Source: an uncultured Oscillospiraceae bacterium
GTDB lineage: Bacteria > Bacillota > Clostridia > Oscillospirales > Oscillospiraceae
Length of the DNA stretch: 9,570 nucleotides
Direction of reading: 5' to 3'
Assembly: GCA_934655935.1 (NCBI GenBank)
Contig: CAKUHJ010000071.1
Location: forward strand, 1 to 9,570
Below, one piece after another: positions 1 through 7,091 of this stretch. The notes below the pieces were generated by a model. That model was not told the DNA's origin and searched no databases. It worked only from the letters and a program-made list of their open reading frames with translations. A program made the translations under genes and the position numbers. Positions within the stretch are counted from its first letter, which is position 1. Each line of letters starts with the position of its first letter.

Positions 1-1783
1 CGGACATACGCAGAACCATCGGCATCTTCAGGATACCGGCGGACATCGCCTGCCACTTGGACATCTGGTTGAACACCTCGTCGCCGGCGCGGCCCAGGAA
101 ATCGCAGTACATCAGCTCAACCACGGCGCGGCCGCCGCACATGCAGTAGCCGACTGCAGTGCCGACAATCGCGGCCTCGGAAATCGGGGAGTTGAAGAGG
201 CGGGAGTGGGGAATCACGTCCATCAGGCCGCGGTATACGGCGTAGGCGCCGCCCCAGTCACGCACGTCCTCGCCATAGGCGACGAGCGTCGGGTCCTCAT
301 AATACTTGTTGATCAGCGGCTCAAAGATGGCGTCGCGGATGTTGTAGACCTTCATGTCGGAGAACTTCTTGCCGTCCTTGTCGAACGCGAAATGCTCCTT
401 CTTGGCAAGATCGGCGTAGCGCTTGCAGCTCTCCTTCGGGCCGGTCACGTTCAGCTTCTGATCCGGCGCGCCCATGGAGCGGACGGTCTGGTTGGAGAAC
501 ATGAGGTTTGCCAGATAATCCGGGTTCTTGTCGAAGTCGACGTACGGGGAAATTTCCTTGTCGTCGGCTGCGCGGCAGATCATGGTCATGCGGTCCGTGG
601 TGTCCTGCAGAAGCTTGGCGAAGAACTCGTCGGATTCGACGCCGGCCTCCACGAGCGCTTCGCGGAACTTGACGATCGGGTCATGGCTGCGCCAGTCCTC
701 GATTTCTTCCTTGCTGCGGTAGGCGTTCTGGTCGGAGGTGGAGTGGCCGACAAGGCGGTAGGTCACGACGTCCAGGAAGACGGGGCCCTCGTTATTCTTG
801 ATCAGCTCCAGCTTGCGCTTGTAGGCGTCGATCACGGCCAGCGGGTTCCAGCCGTCTACGCGCTCGGCGTGCATCTGGCTGGGGGTAATGCCGGCGGCCA
901 GGCGTGCGGGCATGCCGTAGGCCATGGTCTCGCCCATGGTCTGGCCGCCCATGCCGTAGAAGTTGTCAAAGACGTTGAAGATGATCGGCAGGCCGCCCTT
1001 CCGGCCTTCCTCCCACAGCGTCTTGTACTGGTCCATTGCGGAGAAGTTGAGCGCTTCGTAAACCGGGCCGCAGCCAAGGGACGCATCGCCGATGTTGCAG
1101 ACGACGACGCCCTTCTTGTCGTTGTTCTTCTGATATAGTGCGGCGCCGGCTGCAATCGGGGCGGAGCCGCCGACGATGGCGTTGTTGGGGTAGATGCCGA
1201 ACGGCAGGAAGAACGCGTGCATCGAGCCGCCCATGCCGTGATGGAAGCCGTTCTCGCGGGCAAAGATTTCTGCCACGGTGCCGTAGAGCAGGAAGCGGAT
1301 GGCAAGCTCCTTGACGTCGGAGGTGTCCGCAAATTTGCGCACAGCCGCGAGCGTCTTGCCGCCCAGGAAGCTTTCCATGGTCTGCAGCAGCTCCTCGTCA
1401 GAGAGCTTCTGGATGCAGCTCAGGCCCTTGGAAAGGATCTCAGAGTGCGAACGGTGGGAGCCGAAGGTGACGTCGTCCTTGTTCAGAAGATACGCCTCGC
1501 CGACACAGGAGGCCTCCTGGCCATAGCTCAGGTGCGCGGGGCCGGGATATGTGGTTTCCACACCGTTGTAGTTGGCCTGGGTCTTGATCTGGGTGAGCAT
1601 ATGCTCAAACTCACGGCAGATGGCCATGTCGCGGTAGATCCGGATCAGGTCTTCCTTGGTGTAGTTGCCTTCCTCGAGCTCCTGCTGGATGGTCTTGTTG
1701 TACTGGCAGACAGGAATGTCTTCAAAGTGAATGTAACCGGGCTGACGGACAGCTACGGGATCGATATACAGAGATTTCGGCAT
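1..1783 (-). CDS. 2-oxoacid dehydrogenase E1, fused alpha and beta subunits (partial, 3' end off window)
   Basis: This is a thiamine diphosphate-dependent E1 that decarboxylates a 2-oxoacid (pyruvate, acetoin-type or branched-chain; the substrate cannot be told from sequence) and passes the acyl group to lipoyl-E2. It starts at the ATG complementary to 1781-1783, with AGGAAGGA about 10 bases upstream, and stays open to base 1 (594 codons visible). The alpha part spans about residues 45-440. It shows [13 protein letters not shown] near residue 110, GGSMH at 185-189 and the TPP/Mg motif [14 protein letters not shown] around 231-244, ending at N274 in [11 protein letters not shown]. The beta part begins near M477 ([14 protein letters not shown]) and carries ISEAAIVG around E536. 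Family fusions are about 800 residues (from memory), so roughly 200 C-terminal residues lie outside the window. It is the second gene of an operon, 21 bp after E2. The third residue of the usual GDG motif is Ala. Identity as E1 is secure; substrate is not. Confidence 0.93.
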   Translation of the reverse strand, partial: MPKSLYIDPVAVRQPGYIHFEDIPVCQYNKTIQQELEEGNYTKEDLIRIYRDMAICREFEHMLTQIKTQANYNGVETTYPGPAHLSYGQEASCVGEAYLLNKDDVTFGSHRSHSEILSKGLSCIQKLSDEELLQTMESFLGGKTLAAVRKFADTSDVKELAIRFLLYGTVAEIFARENGFHHGMGGSMHAFFLPFGIYPNNAIVGGSAPIAAGAALYQKNNDKKGVVVCNIGDASLGCGPVYEALNFSAMDQYKTLWEEGRKGGLPIIFNVFDNFYGMGGQTMGETMAYGMPARLAAGITPSQMHAERVDGWNPLAVIDAYKRKLELIKNNEGPVFLDVVTYRLVGHSTSDQNAYRSKEEIEDWRSHDPIVKFREALVEAGVESDEFFAKLLQDTTDRMTMICRAADDKEISPYVDFDKNPDYLANLMFSNQTVRSMGAPDQKLNVTGPKESCKRYADLAKKEHFAFDKDGKKFSDMKVYNIRDAIFEPLINKYYEDPTLVAYGEDVRDWGGAYAVYRGLMDVIPHSRLFNSPISEAAIVGTAVGYCMCGGRAVVELMYCDFLGRAGDEVFNQMSKWQAMSAGILKMPMVLRMS

Positions 1784-1804
1784 AGTAATGGTCCTTCCTT
1801 TCTC

Positions 1805-3376
1805 TTATTTCGCCATGAGGGTCATGAAGTTCTCCAGGCTCTTGCAGAGCTCGCTCATGTAGCGGGCGGCAGGCGCGCCGTCGAGAACTCTGTGGTCGAA
1901 GGTCAAAGACAGGCCCATAGCCGGGTAAGTCTCGATCATGCCGTCCTTGGCGGCCTTGATCTTCGTCTGGATGTTGCAAACGCCGAGAATACCAACCTGA
2001 GGCGGATTGACAACCGGAGTGAAGGCTTCGCAGCCGAACGAGCCGATATTGGAAACGGTGAAGGTTGCGCCCTGCATCTTATCCAGGCTCAGCGTGCCCT
2101 CACGCGCTTCGGCGGCCAGCTTCTTCGCCTCGACGGACAGCTCAAGCAGGCTCATCTCGTCGGCGTTGAAGATCGTCGGAACGAGCAGGCCGCGCGGCGT
2201 GTCGCAGGCAAAGCCGAGGTGGACGTGGCTGAAGTGGCGCACGACGTTCTCCTCGAGCATATTGGCGTTCAGATCCGGGCAGGACTTCAGCGTCTTTGCC
2301 ACGGCGAACATGACCATGTCGTTCAGGCTGATTTTGCCCATGGGCGCGTCAAGCGGCTTGAGCATGGCGCGGTAGGCCTGCAGCTGCGTGGCGTCGAAGG
2401 AATACTGCTGGGTGAGCTGCGCCATGGTGGACAGGCTCTGCGTCATGGACTTGGCGGTTGCGCGGCGGACGCCGCTGAACTTGACGTCCTCGAATTCTGC
2501 GCCGCAGGCGGCAGCTGTGGGAGCCGCAGCGTAGGCGGCGGCAGCGCCGGAGGCGATCAGCTTGTCGATATCGCGCTCGATGATGCGGCCGTTCGGGCCG
2601 GTGCCCGCTGCAAGCGCGGGGTTGACGTTGTTGGCGACGGCCTTGGCCATGGCTCTGGGAGAGATGGCGGTGAGCGCGGCCTTCGCGGCGGGCGCGGCAG
2701 CGGCTGCGGCGGCAGGGGCGGCTTCCTCCGCGGGCGCGGCGGCAGGGGCGGGGGCCTCGGCGCCGGGTCTCAGCGACTCAACATCCTCGCCGGGTTTGCC
2801 GATTGCGCAAACGTTGACCAGGCACGGAACTTCGTCGCCCTCTTCATAGAACTTGGCGAGCAGGGTGCCGGAAGCGGTGGACTCGCACTCAAATTCCGCC
2901 TTGTCGGTTTCGTAGGTGAACAGAACTTCGCCGGCATTGACGCTGTCACCGACTTCCTTTTTCCACTCGCCGATGATGCAGGATTCGACGGTGATGCCTT
3001 CCTTCGGCATGATCACGGCCTGTGCGCAGGGGCCTGCGGGGGCGGCGGCAGGCGCAGCAGGCGCGGCTGCGGCGGCAGCGGGAGCGGCCGGAGCTTCCGC
3101 GGCGGCGGGCGCGTTCTTCAGCGCGGACACGTCCTCGCCGGGGGTGCCGATGGCGCAGACATTGACCAGGCACGGAACCTCGTCGCCCTCTTCATAGAAC
3201 TTTTCCAGCAGTGTGCCGGCGGCGGTGGATTCGCATTCGAACTCCGCCTTGTCGGTCTCATAGGAGAACAGAACGTCGCCGACGTTTACCTGGTCGCCGA
3301 CCTCCTTTTTCCATTCGCCCATGATGCAAGATTCGACTGTAATGCCCTCCTTGGGCATCAATACGCCTTCTGCCAT
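1805..3376 (-). CDS. Dihydrolipoamide acyltransferase (E2) with two lipoyl domains
   Basis: This is the core E2 of a 2-oxoacid dehydrogenase complex, moving the acyl group from E1 to CoA through swinging lipoyl arms. At 523 residues the order is: lipoyl domain 1 (about 3-83, YETDKAEFE, lipoyl Lys43); Ala/Pro linker (89-116); lipoyl domain 2 (119-199, Lys159); second Ala/Pro linker (205-232); peripheral subunit-binding domain (about 238-274, SPRAMAKAVANN to GRIIERDID); and catalytic domain (about 295-523). The catalytic domain has TFTVSNIGSFGCEAFTPV and the active-site FDHRVLDG (His495, Asp499). I chose the ATG at 3374-3376 because the lipoyl fold begins right after it and AGGAGTG lies 8 bases upstream. 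The frame stays open a further 45 codons 5', but that stretch crosses the promoter and does not look like a lipoyl protein. It is the first gene of its operon, followed by E1. Confidence 0.95.
   Translation of the reverse strand: MAEGVLMPKEGITVESCIMGEWKKEVGDQVNVGDVLFSYETDKAEFECESTAAGTLLEKFYEEGDEVPCLVNVCAIGTPGEDVSALKNAPAAAEAPAAPAAAAAAPAAPAAAPAGPCAQAVIMPKEGITVESCIIGEWKKEVGDSVNAGEVLFTYETDKAEFECESTASGTLLAKFYEEGDEVPCLVNVCAIGKPGEDVESLRPGAEAPAPAAAPAEEAAPAAAAAAAPAAKAALTAISPRAMAKAVANNVNPALAAGTGPNGRIIERDIDKLIASGAAAAYAAAPTAAACGAEFEDVKFSGVRRATAKSMTQSLSTMAQLTQQYSFDATQLQAYRAMLKPLDAPMGKISLNDMVMFAVAKTLKSCPDLNANMLEENVVRHFSHVHLGFACDTPRGLLVPTIFNADEMSLLELSVEAKKLAAEAREGTLSLDKMQGATFTVSNIGSFGCEAFTPVVNPPQVGILGVCNIQTKIKAAKDGMIETYPAMGLSLTFDHRVLDGAPAARYMSELCKSLENFMTLMAK
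2810..3358 (-). repeat. Intragenic direct repeat encoding the two lipoyl domains of E2
   Basis: Two copies of about 200 bp, roughly 2810-3010 and 3158-3358, lie 348 bp (116 codons) apart and are clearly similar at both DNA and protein level. Both share MPKEGITVESCI, GEWKKEVGD, YETDKAEFECESTA and EEGDEVPCLVNVCAIG. They are separated by the first Ala/Pro linker. The repeat explains the double lipoyl architecture by internal duplication and is a possible site of recombination that would change the number of lipoyl domains. Confidence 0.85.
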
Positions 3377-3408
3377 GATTGATTCACTCCTAATCAAAGA
3401 ATTTGTCC

Positions 3409-3446
3409 TTCTGCGCGTGCTCCCGGCACGGAAACGGCACGCAGAA
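3409..3446 (-). other. Stem-loop in the E2-E1 operon leader
   Basis: Within the roughly 100-nt leader, minus-strand TTCTGCGTGC pairs with GCACGCGCAGAA, giving 10 base pairs with a 2-nt bulge around a 16-nt loop. There is no T tract after it, so it is not an intrinsic terminator. It lies about 33 bases upstream of the E2 start codon and leaves the AGGAGTG ribosome binding site free. A role in mRNA stability or regulation is possible but unproven. Confidence 0.5.
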
Positions 3447-3467
3447 AATGGGATTGTGTTGATTTGT

Positions 3468-3481
3468 ATGGATTTCTCCAT
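3468..3481. repeat. Short inverted repeat at the E2-E1 operon start point
   Basis: ATGGA-GAAA-TCCAT (minus strand) is a perfect 5-bp inverted repeat with a 4-base centre, starting one base after the -10 element. The expected transcription start (about 3476) falls inside it, so it is better placed to be a small operator than an RNA hairpin. The regulator is unknown. Confidence 0.3.
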
Positions 3482-3482
3482 C

Positions 3483-3511
3483 ATTGTACCGCAGGCAGGC
3501 GGCCGTGTCAA
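3483..3511 (-). promoter_or_regulatory. Sigma-A promoter of the E2-E1 operon
   Basis: On the minus strand, -35 TTGACA (3506-3511), a 17-bp spacer and -10 TACAAT (3483-3488) form a near-consensus vegetative promoter. Predicted start is about 3476, giving a leader of about 100 nt. It lies in the 186-bp gap after recG, so the dehydrogenase operon is transcribed independently of recG. Confidence 0.85.
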
Positions 3512-3562
3512 TAAAAATCCGGCAGGTTTGCGCCTGATTGTGTTGTTTTTTGTGGTAAGCGG

Positions 3563-5608
3563 TTAGTTCAGTGCGAGCGCCTGCTCCGAAAACAGCTGCG
3601 CAACGCGCTCCTTCAGGGGCGCAAGCTCCGGCGCGTCGAGGCTCTGCGCGCTCCGGATACAGGCCGCGGCGGCCTGCTGCGCCTGCGTGAGCGTCTGCAT
3701 GTCCATCTGAAGGCTTGCGACCTTGAAAAGCGGCAGGCCGTGCTGGCGGCTGCCGAAGAAGTCACCGGGGCCTCGCAGGGCAAGGTCCTGCTCGGCAATC
3801 TGAAAGCCGTCGGCGCAGCTGCAGAGCGCGGCAAGACGTTTCCGCGTGTCCGGATTGCGCGTATCCGAGATCAGCACGCACCAGGACTGCGCCTGTCCGC
3901 GCCCGACGCGCCCGCGCAGCTGGTGCAGCTGGCTCAGGCCGAAGCGCTCGGCGTTTTCTACGACCATGAGCGTTGCGTTCGGAACGTCGACGCCGACCTC
4001 CACAACCGTTGTGCTGACAAGAATGTCTGCCTCGCCGCGGGCAAACGCGCGCAGGGCGGCCTCCTTCTCCGCGCCCTTCATCCGCCCGTGCAGAAGCGCC
4101 ACGCGAAGCTCCGGGAAGAGGCTCTTCTGCAGCGTTTCGGCCCAGGCCTGCACGGATTTTACCCCTTCGTCCTCGCCGGGCTCGACGGCGGGGCAGAGCA
4201 CGTAGACCTGGCGCCCGGCCTCGCACTGTTTGCGGATAAAGCCGTTGACGCGCGCGCGCAGCCGTTCCGAAACCAGGAAGGTCTGGACCGGAAGCCGGCC
4301 CGGCGGCAGCTCGCCGATGACCGAGACGTCCAGATCGCCGTAGGCGATGAGCGCGAGCGTGCGCGGAATCGGCGTCGCGGACATGACGAGCAGATGCGGG
4401 TCCGCGCCCTTCTGGCTGAGCACGGCCCGCTGCGCAACGCCGAAGCGCTGCTGCTCGTCCGCGACGACCAGCCCGAGCCGGGAAAAGACGGTGTCCGCGG
4501 TCAGAAGCGCGTGCGTGCCGATGACCAGCTGCGCGCTGCCGTCTGCAATCGCCTGGCGGCAGGCTTTTTTCTGCGCAGGGGTCATGGAGCCGGTGAGAAG
4601 CGCAACCCGGACGCCGAGCGGGGAAAGAAGCCTTGAGAGCGTGTCTGCATGCTGCTGGGCGAGGATTTCCGTCGGCGCCATGACGGCGGCCTGAAGCCCG
4701 TTCTGGACGGCGCAGAAGCACGCGGCGGCGGCGACCATCGTCTTGCCGCTTCCGACGTCGCCCTGCACCAGCCGGTTCATGGGCCGCGGCGCGGAAAGAT
4801 CGCTCAGGATGTCCGCAATTGCGCGCTGCTGCGCGCCGGTCAGCCGGAAGGGAAGCGCATCATAAAACGCGGCCATCATGTCGGTGCGGCAGGCAAAGCC
4901 GGTCCGGGCGGTCCGCGCCCTCCGGAGCGCGGCAAGGCCTGCGGAAAAAATAAAGAACTCCTCGAAAACAAGCCGCCGCCGCGCCTCGTGCAGCTGCGCC
5001 TGTGACTGCGGCGCGTGGATGGCGGCGTAGGCCTGCTGAACGCCGCACAGGCCGTATTCCTGCCGGACGCGCTGCGGAAGCAGCTCCGGCAGCGACTGGC
5101 AGACGGCGGAAAGCGCCTGCGCGCAGAGCGCGGCCAGCTGCCGGTTTGAAAGCCCGGCGGTCAGGCTGTAGACCGGCAGAATCCGGTTTGTCACGGCGCC
5201 CGGCGCGCCGGCAGCCTCAAATTCCGGCGCGGCCATGGCGTGGGGGCGGTCCTCGCGGGTGCTGCCGTAAAAATAGTAGCGTTCGCCGCAGTGCAGCTGC
5301 TCCTTCCGGTAGCGCGGGTTCAGACAGGTCAGGCTCAGCGCGCCGGTTTCGTCCGCAACCCGGACGCGAACCACCTCCCGGCCGCCGGGGACGCGCGCAA
5401 GCTGCGGCGGCGAGACGACCATGGCCAGAAAGCAGGCCGGCTCGTCCGGCTGCAGCTCGGAGATGGTAAGAAGCCTTGTGCGGTCCTCATAGGCGCGCGG
5501 GAAAAAGGAGAGAAGGTCATAGACCGTTGCAATTCCCAATTTTTCAAGCAGCTTCGCGCGGCGCTCGCCGACACCGCGGAGCTCTGTGACAGGCGAAAAC
5601 AGCTCCAT
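3563..5608 (-). CDS. recG: ATP-dependent DNA helicase RecG
   Basis: RecG is a double-stranded DNA translocase that reverses stalled replication forks and processes branched recombination intermediates. The 681-residue length is typical. The N-terminal wedge/OB domain lies at about 50-160 (FLAMVVSPPQLARVPGG region). Helicase motifs follow: GDVGSGKT (283-290, Lys289), DEQQRFGV (from Asp384), MSATPIPRTLAL (motif III), VVEVGVDVPNATLMV, and LRGRVGRG (564-571). The RecG C-terminal signature RGPGDFFGSRQHGLP follows. The start is fixed by AAGGAGG 7 bases before ATG. It follows rpsT on the same strand beyond that gene's terminator, with a TATAAT 25 bases upstream of the start but no good -35 box. Motif II reads DEQQ where RecG normally has DEQH. 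Confidence 0.97.
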   Translation of the reverse strand: MELFSPVTELRGVGERRAKLLEKLGIATVYDLLSFFPRAYEDRTRLLTISELQPDEPACFLAMVVSPPQLARVPGGREVVRVRVADETGALSLTCLNPRYRKEQLHCGERYYFYGSTREDRPHAMAAPEFEAAGAPGAVTNRILPVYSLTAGLSNRQLAALCAQALSAVCQSLPELLPQRVRQEYGLCGVQQAYAAIHAPQSQAQLHEARRRLVFEEFFIFSAGLAALRRARTARTGFACRTDMMAAFYDALPFRLTGAQQRAIADILSDLSAPRPMNRLVQGDVGSGKTMVAAAACFCAVQNGLQAAVMAPTEILAQQHADTLSRLLSPLGVRVALLTGSMTPAQKKACRQAIADGSAQLVIGTHALLTADTVFSRLGLVVADEQQRFGVAQRAVLSQKGADPHLLVMSATPIPRTLALIAYGDLDVSVIGELPPGRLPVQTFLVSERLRARVNGFIRKQCEAGRQVYVLCPAVEPGEDEGVKSVQAWAETLQKSLFPELRVALLHGRMKGAEKEAALRAFARGEADILVSTTVVEVGVDVPNATLMVVENAERFGLSQLHQLRGRVGRGQAQSWCVLISDTRNPDTRKRLAALCSCADGFQIAEQDLALRGPGDFFGSRQHGLPLFKVASLQMDMQTLTQAQQAAAACIRSAQSLDAPELAPLKERVAQLFSEQALALN

Positions 5609-5646
5609 TGCCGCGCCTCCTTAATGTTTATCTATTATATAGTGTA

Positions 5647-5690
5647 GCGCAAAAGCGCGCCCTGCACAAGAGGCAGGCGCGCTTTTGCGC
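5647..5690. repeat. Long inverted repeat upstream of recG
   Basis: Arms 5647-5665 and 5673-5690 form an 18-bp stem with one bulged base and a 7-nt loop. Each arm contains its own mini-palindrome (GCGCAAAAGCGC or GCGCTTTTGCGC), and a perfect palindrome TTTTGCGCAAAA overlaps at 5683-5694. Neither side has an immediate T tract, so it is not a classical terminator. It begins 22 bases after the rpsT terminator stem on the minus strand, 8 bases before the TATAAT (5634-5639) in front of recG. It may back up the rpsT terminator, protect a 3' end, or modulate recG. Confidence 0.6.
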
Positions 5691-5696
5691 AAAACG

Positions 5697-5727
5697 AAAA
5701 AGTCCTCCGGGCGAAGGCCCAGAGGAC
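5697..5727 (-). terminator. Intrinsic terminator of rpsT
   Basis: On the minus strand GTCCTCTGGGC and GCCCGGAGGAC pair over 11 bp (one T-G wobble) around a CTTC loop, followed at once by TTTTT and, after CG, by TTTT. It begins 24 bases beyond the rpsT stop codon, where a terminator for that gene would be expected. Confidence 0.9.
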
Positions 5728-5751
5728 ATCTATTCGGCGAATCAGGCAAAA

Positions 5752-6015
5752 TCAGGCCAGCTTGTTCAGCTTCAGCGTGATCTGACTCTTCTTGCGGGCA
5801 GCATTGTTCTTGTGAACAATTCCCTTGATGACAGCCTGATCGATGGACTTCACTGCAGCTTTGTAAGCGCTATCGGCCTGCTCACGGCTGCCGTCGGCAA
5901 CAGCGGCGTCAAACTTTTTAAGCGCGGTCTTCAGCGCGGACTTCTCAGCCTTGTTGCGCTCGTTGTTGAGCTTGGAAACGAGAACTCTTTTCTTGGCAGA
6001 CTTGATGTTGGGCAT
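5752..6015 (-). CDS. rpsT: 30S ribosomal protein S20
   Basis: S20 binds 16S rRNA early in assembly of the small subunit. The 87-residue, Lys/Ala-rich, all-helical protein begins MPNIKSAKKRVLVSKLNNER and contains NAARKKSQITLKLN near its end, as S20 proteins do. The start is supported by GGAGGAGGTG 5-7 bases upstream. It is a single-gene unit with its own promoter (6087-6115) and terminator (5697-5727), divergent from gpr. The rpsT/gpr neighbourhood matches Bacillus subtilis, from established gene order. Confidence 0.97.
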   Translation of the reverse strand: MPNIKSAKKRVLVSKLNNERNKAEKSALKTALKKFDAAVADGSREQADSAYKAAVKSIDQAVIKGIVHKNNAARKKSQITLKLNKLA

Positions 6016-6051
6016 GACTACACCTCCTCCAATAGCGTTAATGCCGAAAAA

Positions 6052-6068
6052 GTATAACCGTTTTATAC
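6052..6068. repeat. Small inverted repeat in the rpsT leader
   Basis: GTATAA-N5-TTATAC is a perfect 6-bp inverted repeat in the untranslated leader of rpsT, about 37 bases before the start codon. It is AT-rich and would form only a weak hairpin. It is overlapped by a short direct repeat (AACGGTATA and AACGGTTATA). No function can be assigned. Confidence 0.3.
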
Positions 6069-6086
6069 CGTTTCATGCAGAAATAC

Positions 6087-6115
6087 ATTATAGCTGCAAC
6101 CTTTCGTAAAATCAA
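6087..6115 (-). promoter_or_regulatory. Sigma-A promoter of rpsT
   Basis: On the minus strand, TTGATT (6110-6115), a 17-bp spacer and a perfect TATAAT (6087-6092) form a vegetative promoter. The A/T-rich block upstream (about 6118-6147) is positioned like an UP element, fitting a strongly expressed ribosomal protein gene. The start should fall near 6080, leaving about 65 nt of leader. Confidence 0.8.
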
Positions 6116-6194
6116 TCCTTTTTTTCTGAAAATTTTAAAAAATTTGTATATCCCTGCCGGGCCTCCGGCAAGAATAAGCGTGAGGTGAGAATTC

Positions 6195-7028
6195 ATGCTT
6201 CCCAGAACAGATCTTGCCATGGAGGCGGCGGAGCTTTATGCGCGCGCCGGGGCCGGACGCCGCGCGCTGCCGGGCCTCAGCGTCCGCCGGCGCACAAACG
6301 AGGATGTGAAAAGCACGCGGATCTGCATCACGTCCGAAAAGGCCGGAAGCGTCCTCGGAAAGCCATGCGGAACCTATATCCACGTGGAGCTGTCCCGGAC
6401 GCCCCTGACTTGCAGCGAGGGCTTTTCCCGCGCGGTCAGCGAGGTGGCGCGCGCGCTGAAGACGCTGCTTCTGCCGGGAAAGAGCGTCCTGGTCGCCGGG
6501 CTTGGAAATCCGGAGGTAACGCCGGACGCGCTCGGGCCGCAGGCGCTGAGGAGCCTTCTGGTCACGCGGCATCTGAAGCAGCAGGGGCTGCGCGCGTATG
6601 AAAGCCTGTGTGAGCTCAGCGCGTTCTCCCCGGGCGTTCCGGGTCTGACCGGCATGCAGAGCCTGGAGCTGGTGCAGGCTGTCTGCGAAAAGCTCCATCC
6701 GGAGCAGCTGGTGGTCGTCGACGCGCTTGCCGCGGCGGAGCCGGCGCAGATCTGCACGGGCGTACAGCTGTCCGACACGGGGCTGGTCCCCGGGTCTGGG
6801 CTTGGAACCCGGAACAGCGCCTTTTCCAGCCGGACGCTGGGGCTGCCGGTGGTTTCCGTAGGCGTGCCGACGCTTTCGGACGCGCCCGGCGCGCAGGCGG
6901 GCATGATGATCACGCTGCGGGATATTGACAGCCGCATGCGCCAGATGGCGCGCGTGGTGGGCTGTGCGCTGGACCTGGCGCTCCACCGCGGAATGGAGCT
7001 GCGGGAGCTGCCGCTTTTTTGGCCATAA
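6195..7028 (+). CDS. gpr: Germination protease GPR (compact form)
   Basis: GPR is the aspartic-type (MEROPS A25) protease made as a zymogen in the forespore. On germination it degrades the small acid-soluble proteins coating spore DNA. Visible features: N-terminal RTDLAMEA (residues 4-11), matching the self-processing site of the propeptide; GLGNPEVTPDALGP with the expected catalytic Asp111; LLVTRHL; FSPGVPGLTGMQ; VVVDALAA with Asp176; and VQLSDTGLVPGSGLG. The ATG at 6195 follows GAGGTGAG by 5 bases and keeps the propeptide motif, which a start at M9 would lose. At 277 residues it is much shorter than Bacillus GPR (about 370). VPTLSDA (224-230) runs almost straight into the final helix (MMITLRDIDSRM to LALH), so an internal segment is missing with no sign of a frameshift. 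It is divergent from rpsT, with sigG next on the same strand. Confidence 0.93.
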   Translation: MLPRTDLAMEAAELYARAGAGRRALPGLSVRRRTNEDVKSTRICITSEKAGSVLGKPCGTYIHVELSRTPLTCSEGFSRAVSEVARALKTLLLPGKSVLVAGLGNPEVTPDALGPQALRSLLVTRHLKQQGLRAYESLCELSAFSPGVPGLTGMQSLELVQAVCEKLHPEQLVVVDALAAAEPAQICTGVQLSDTGLVPGSGLGTRNSAFSSRTLGLPVVSVGVPTLSDAPGAQAGMMITLRDIDSRMRQMARVVGCALDLALHRGMELRELPLFWP

Positions 7029-7091
7029 TGTTTATTTTTGTTATGTAAACAGGAAATTGTTCCCAAAACAACAAATCGCGCGAAACCGCAC

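Noticed and set aside
206..1138. A 310-codon open frame on the plus strand
   Set aside because: It lies wholly opposite the conserved E1 gene and shows no recognisable domain.
1217..3382. A 721-codon open frame on the plus strand opposite E1/E2
   Set aside because: It is the antisense mirror of the GC-rich E1 and E2 genes. Its Gly/Arg-rich stretches are the complement of the Ala/Pro linkers, it has no ribosome binding site of note, and E2 is unmistakable on the other strand.
3377..3511. Upstream-extended E2 start at 3511 (45 extra residues)
   Set aside because: The extension covers the promoter and leader, has no ribosome binding site, and does not resemble any E2 N-terminus.
3515..3540. 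Weak stem (CAGG-N6-CCTG) followed by TTTTT on the minus strand after recG
   Set aside because: Only four solid pairs with mismatched flanks, and the T run merges into the -35 region of the next promoter. Too weak to call a terminator.
6145..6176. Sigma-G-type promoter for gpr (TGTATA at 6145-6150, then CAAGAATA at 6169-6176)
   Set aside because: The -35 part fits well, but the -10 is a weak match and would start transcription at about 6183, inside the GAGGTGAG ribosome binding site. A sigma-G promoter for gpr is expected but not convincingly seen.
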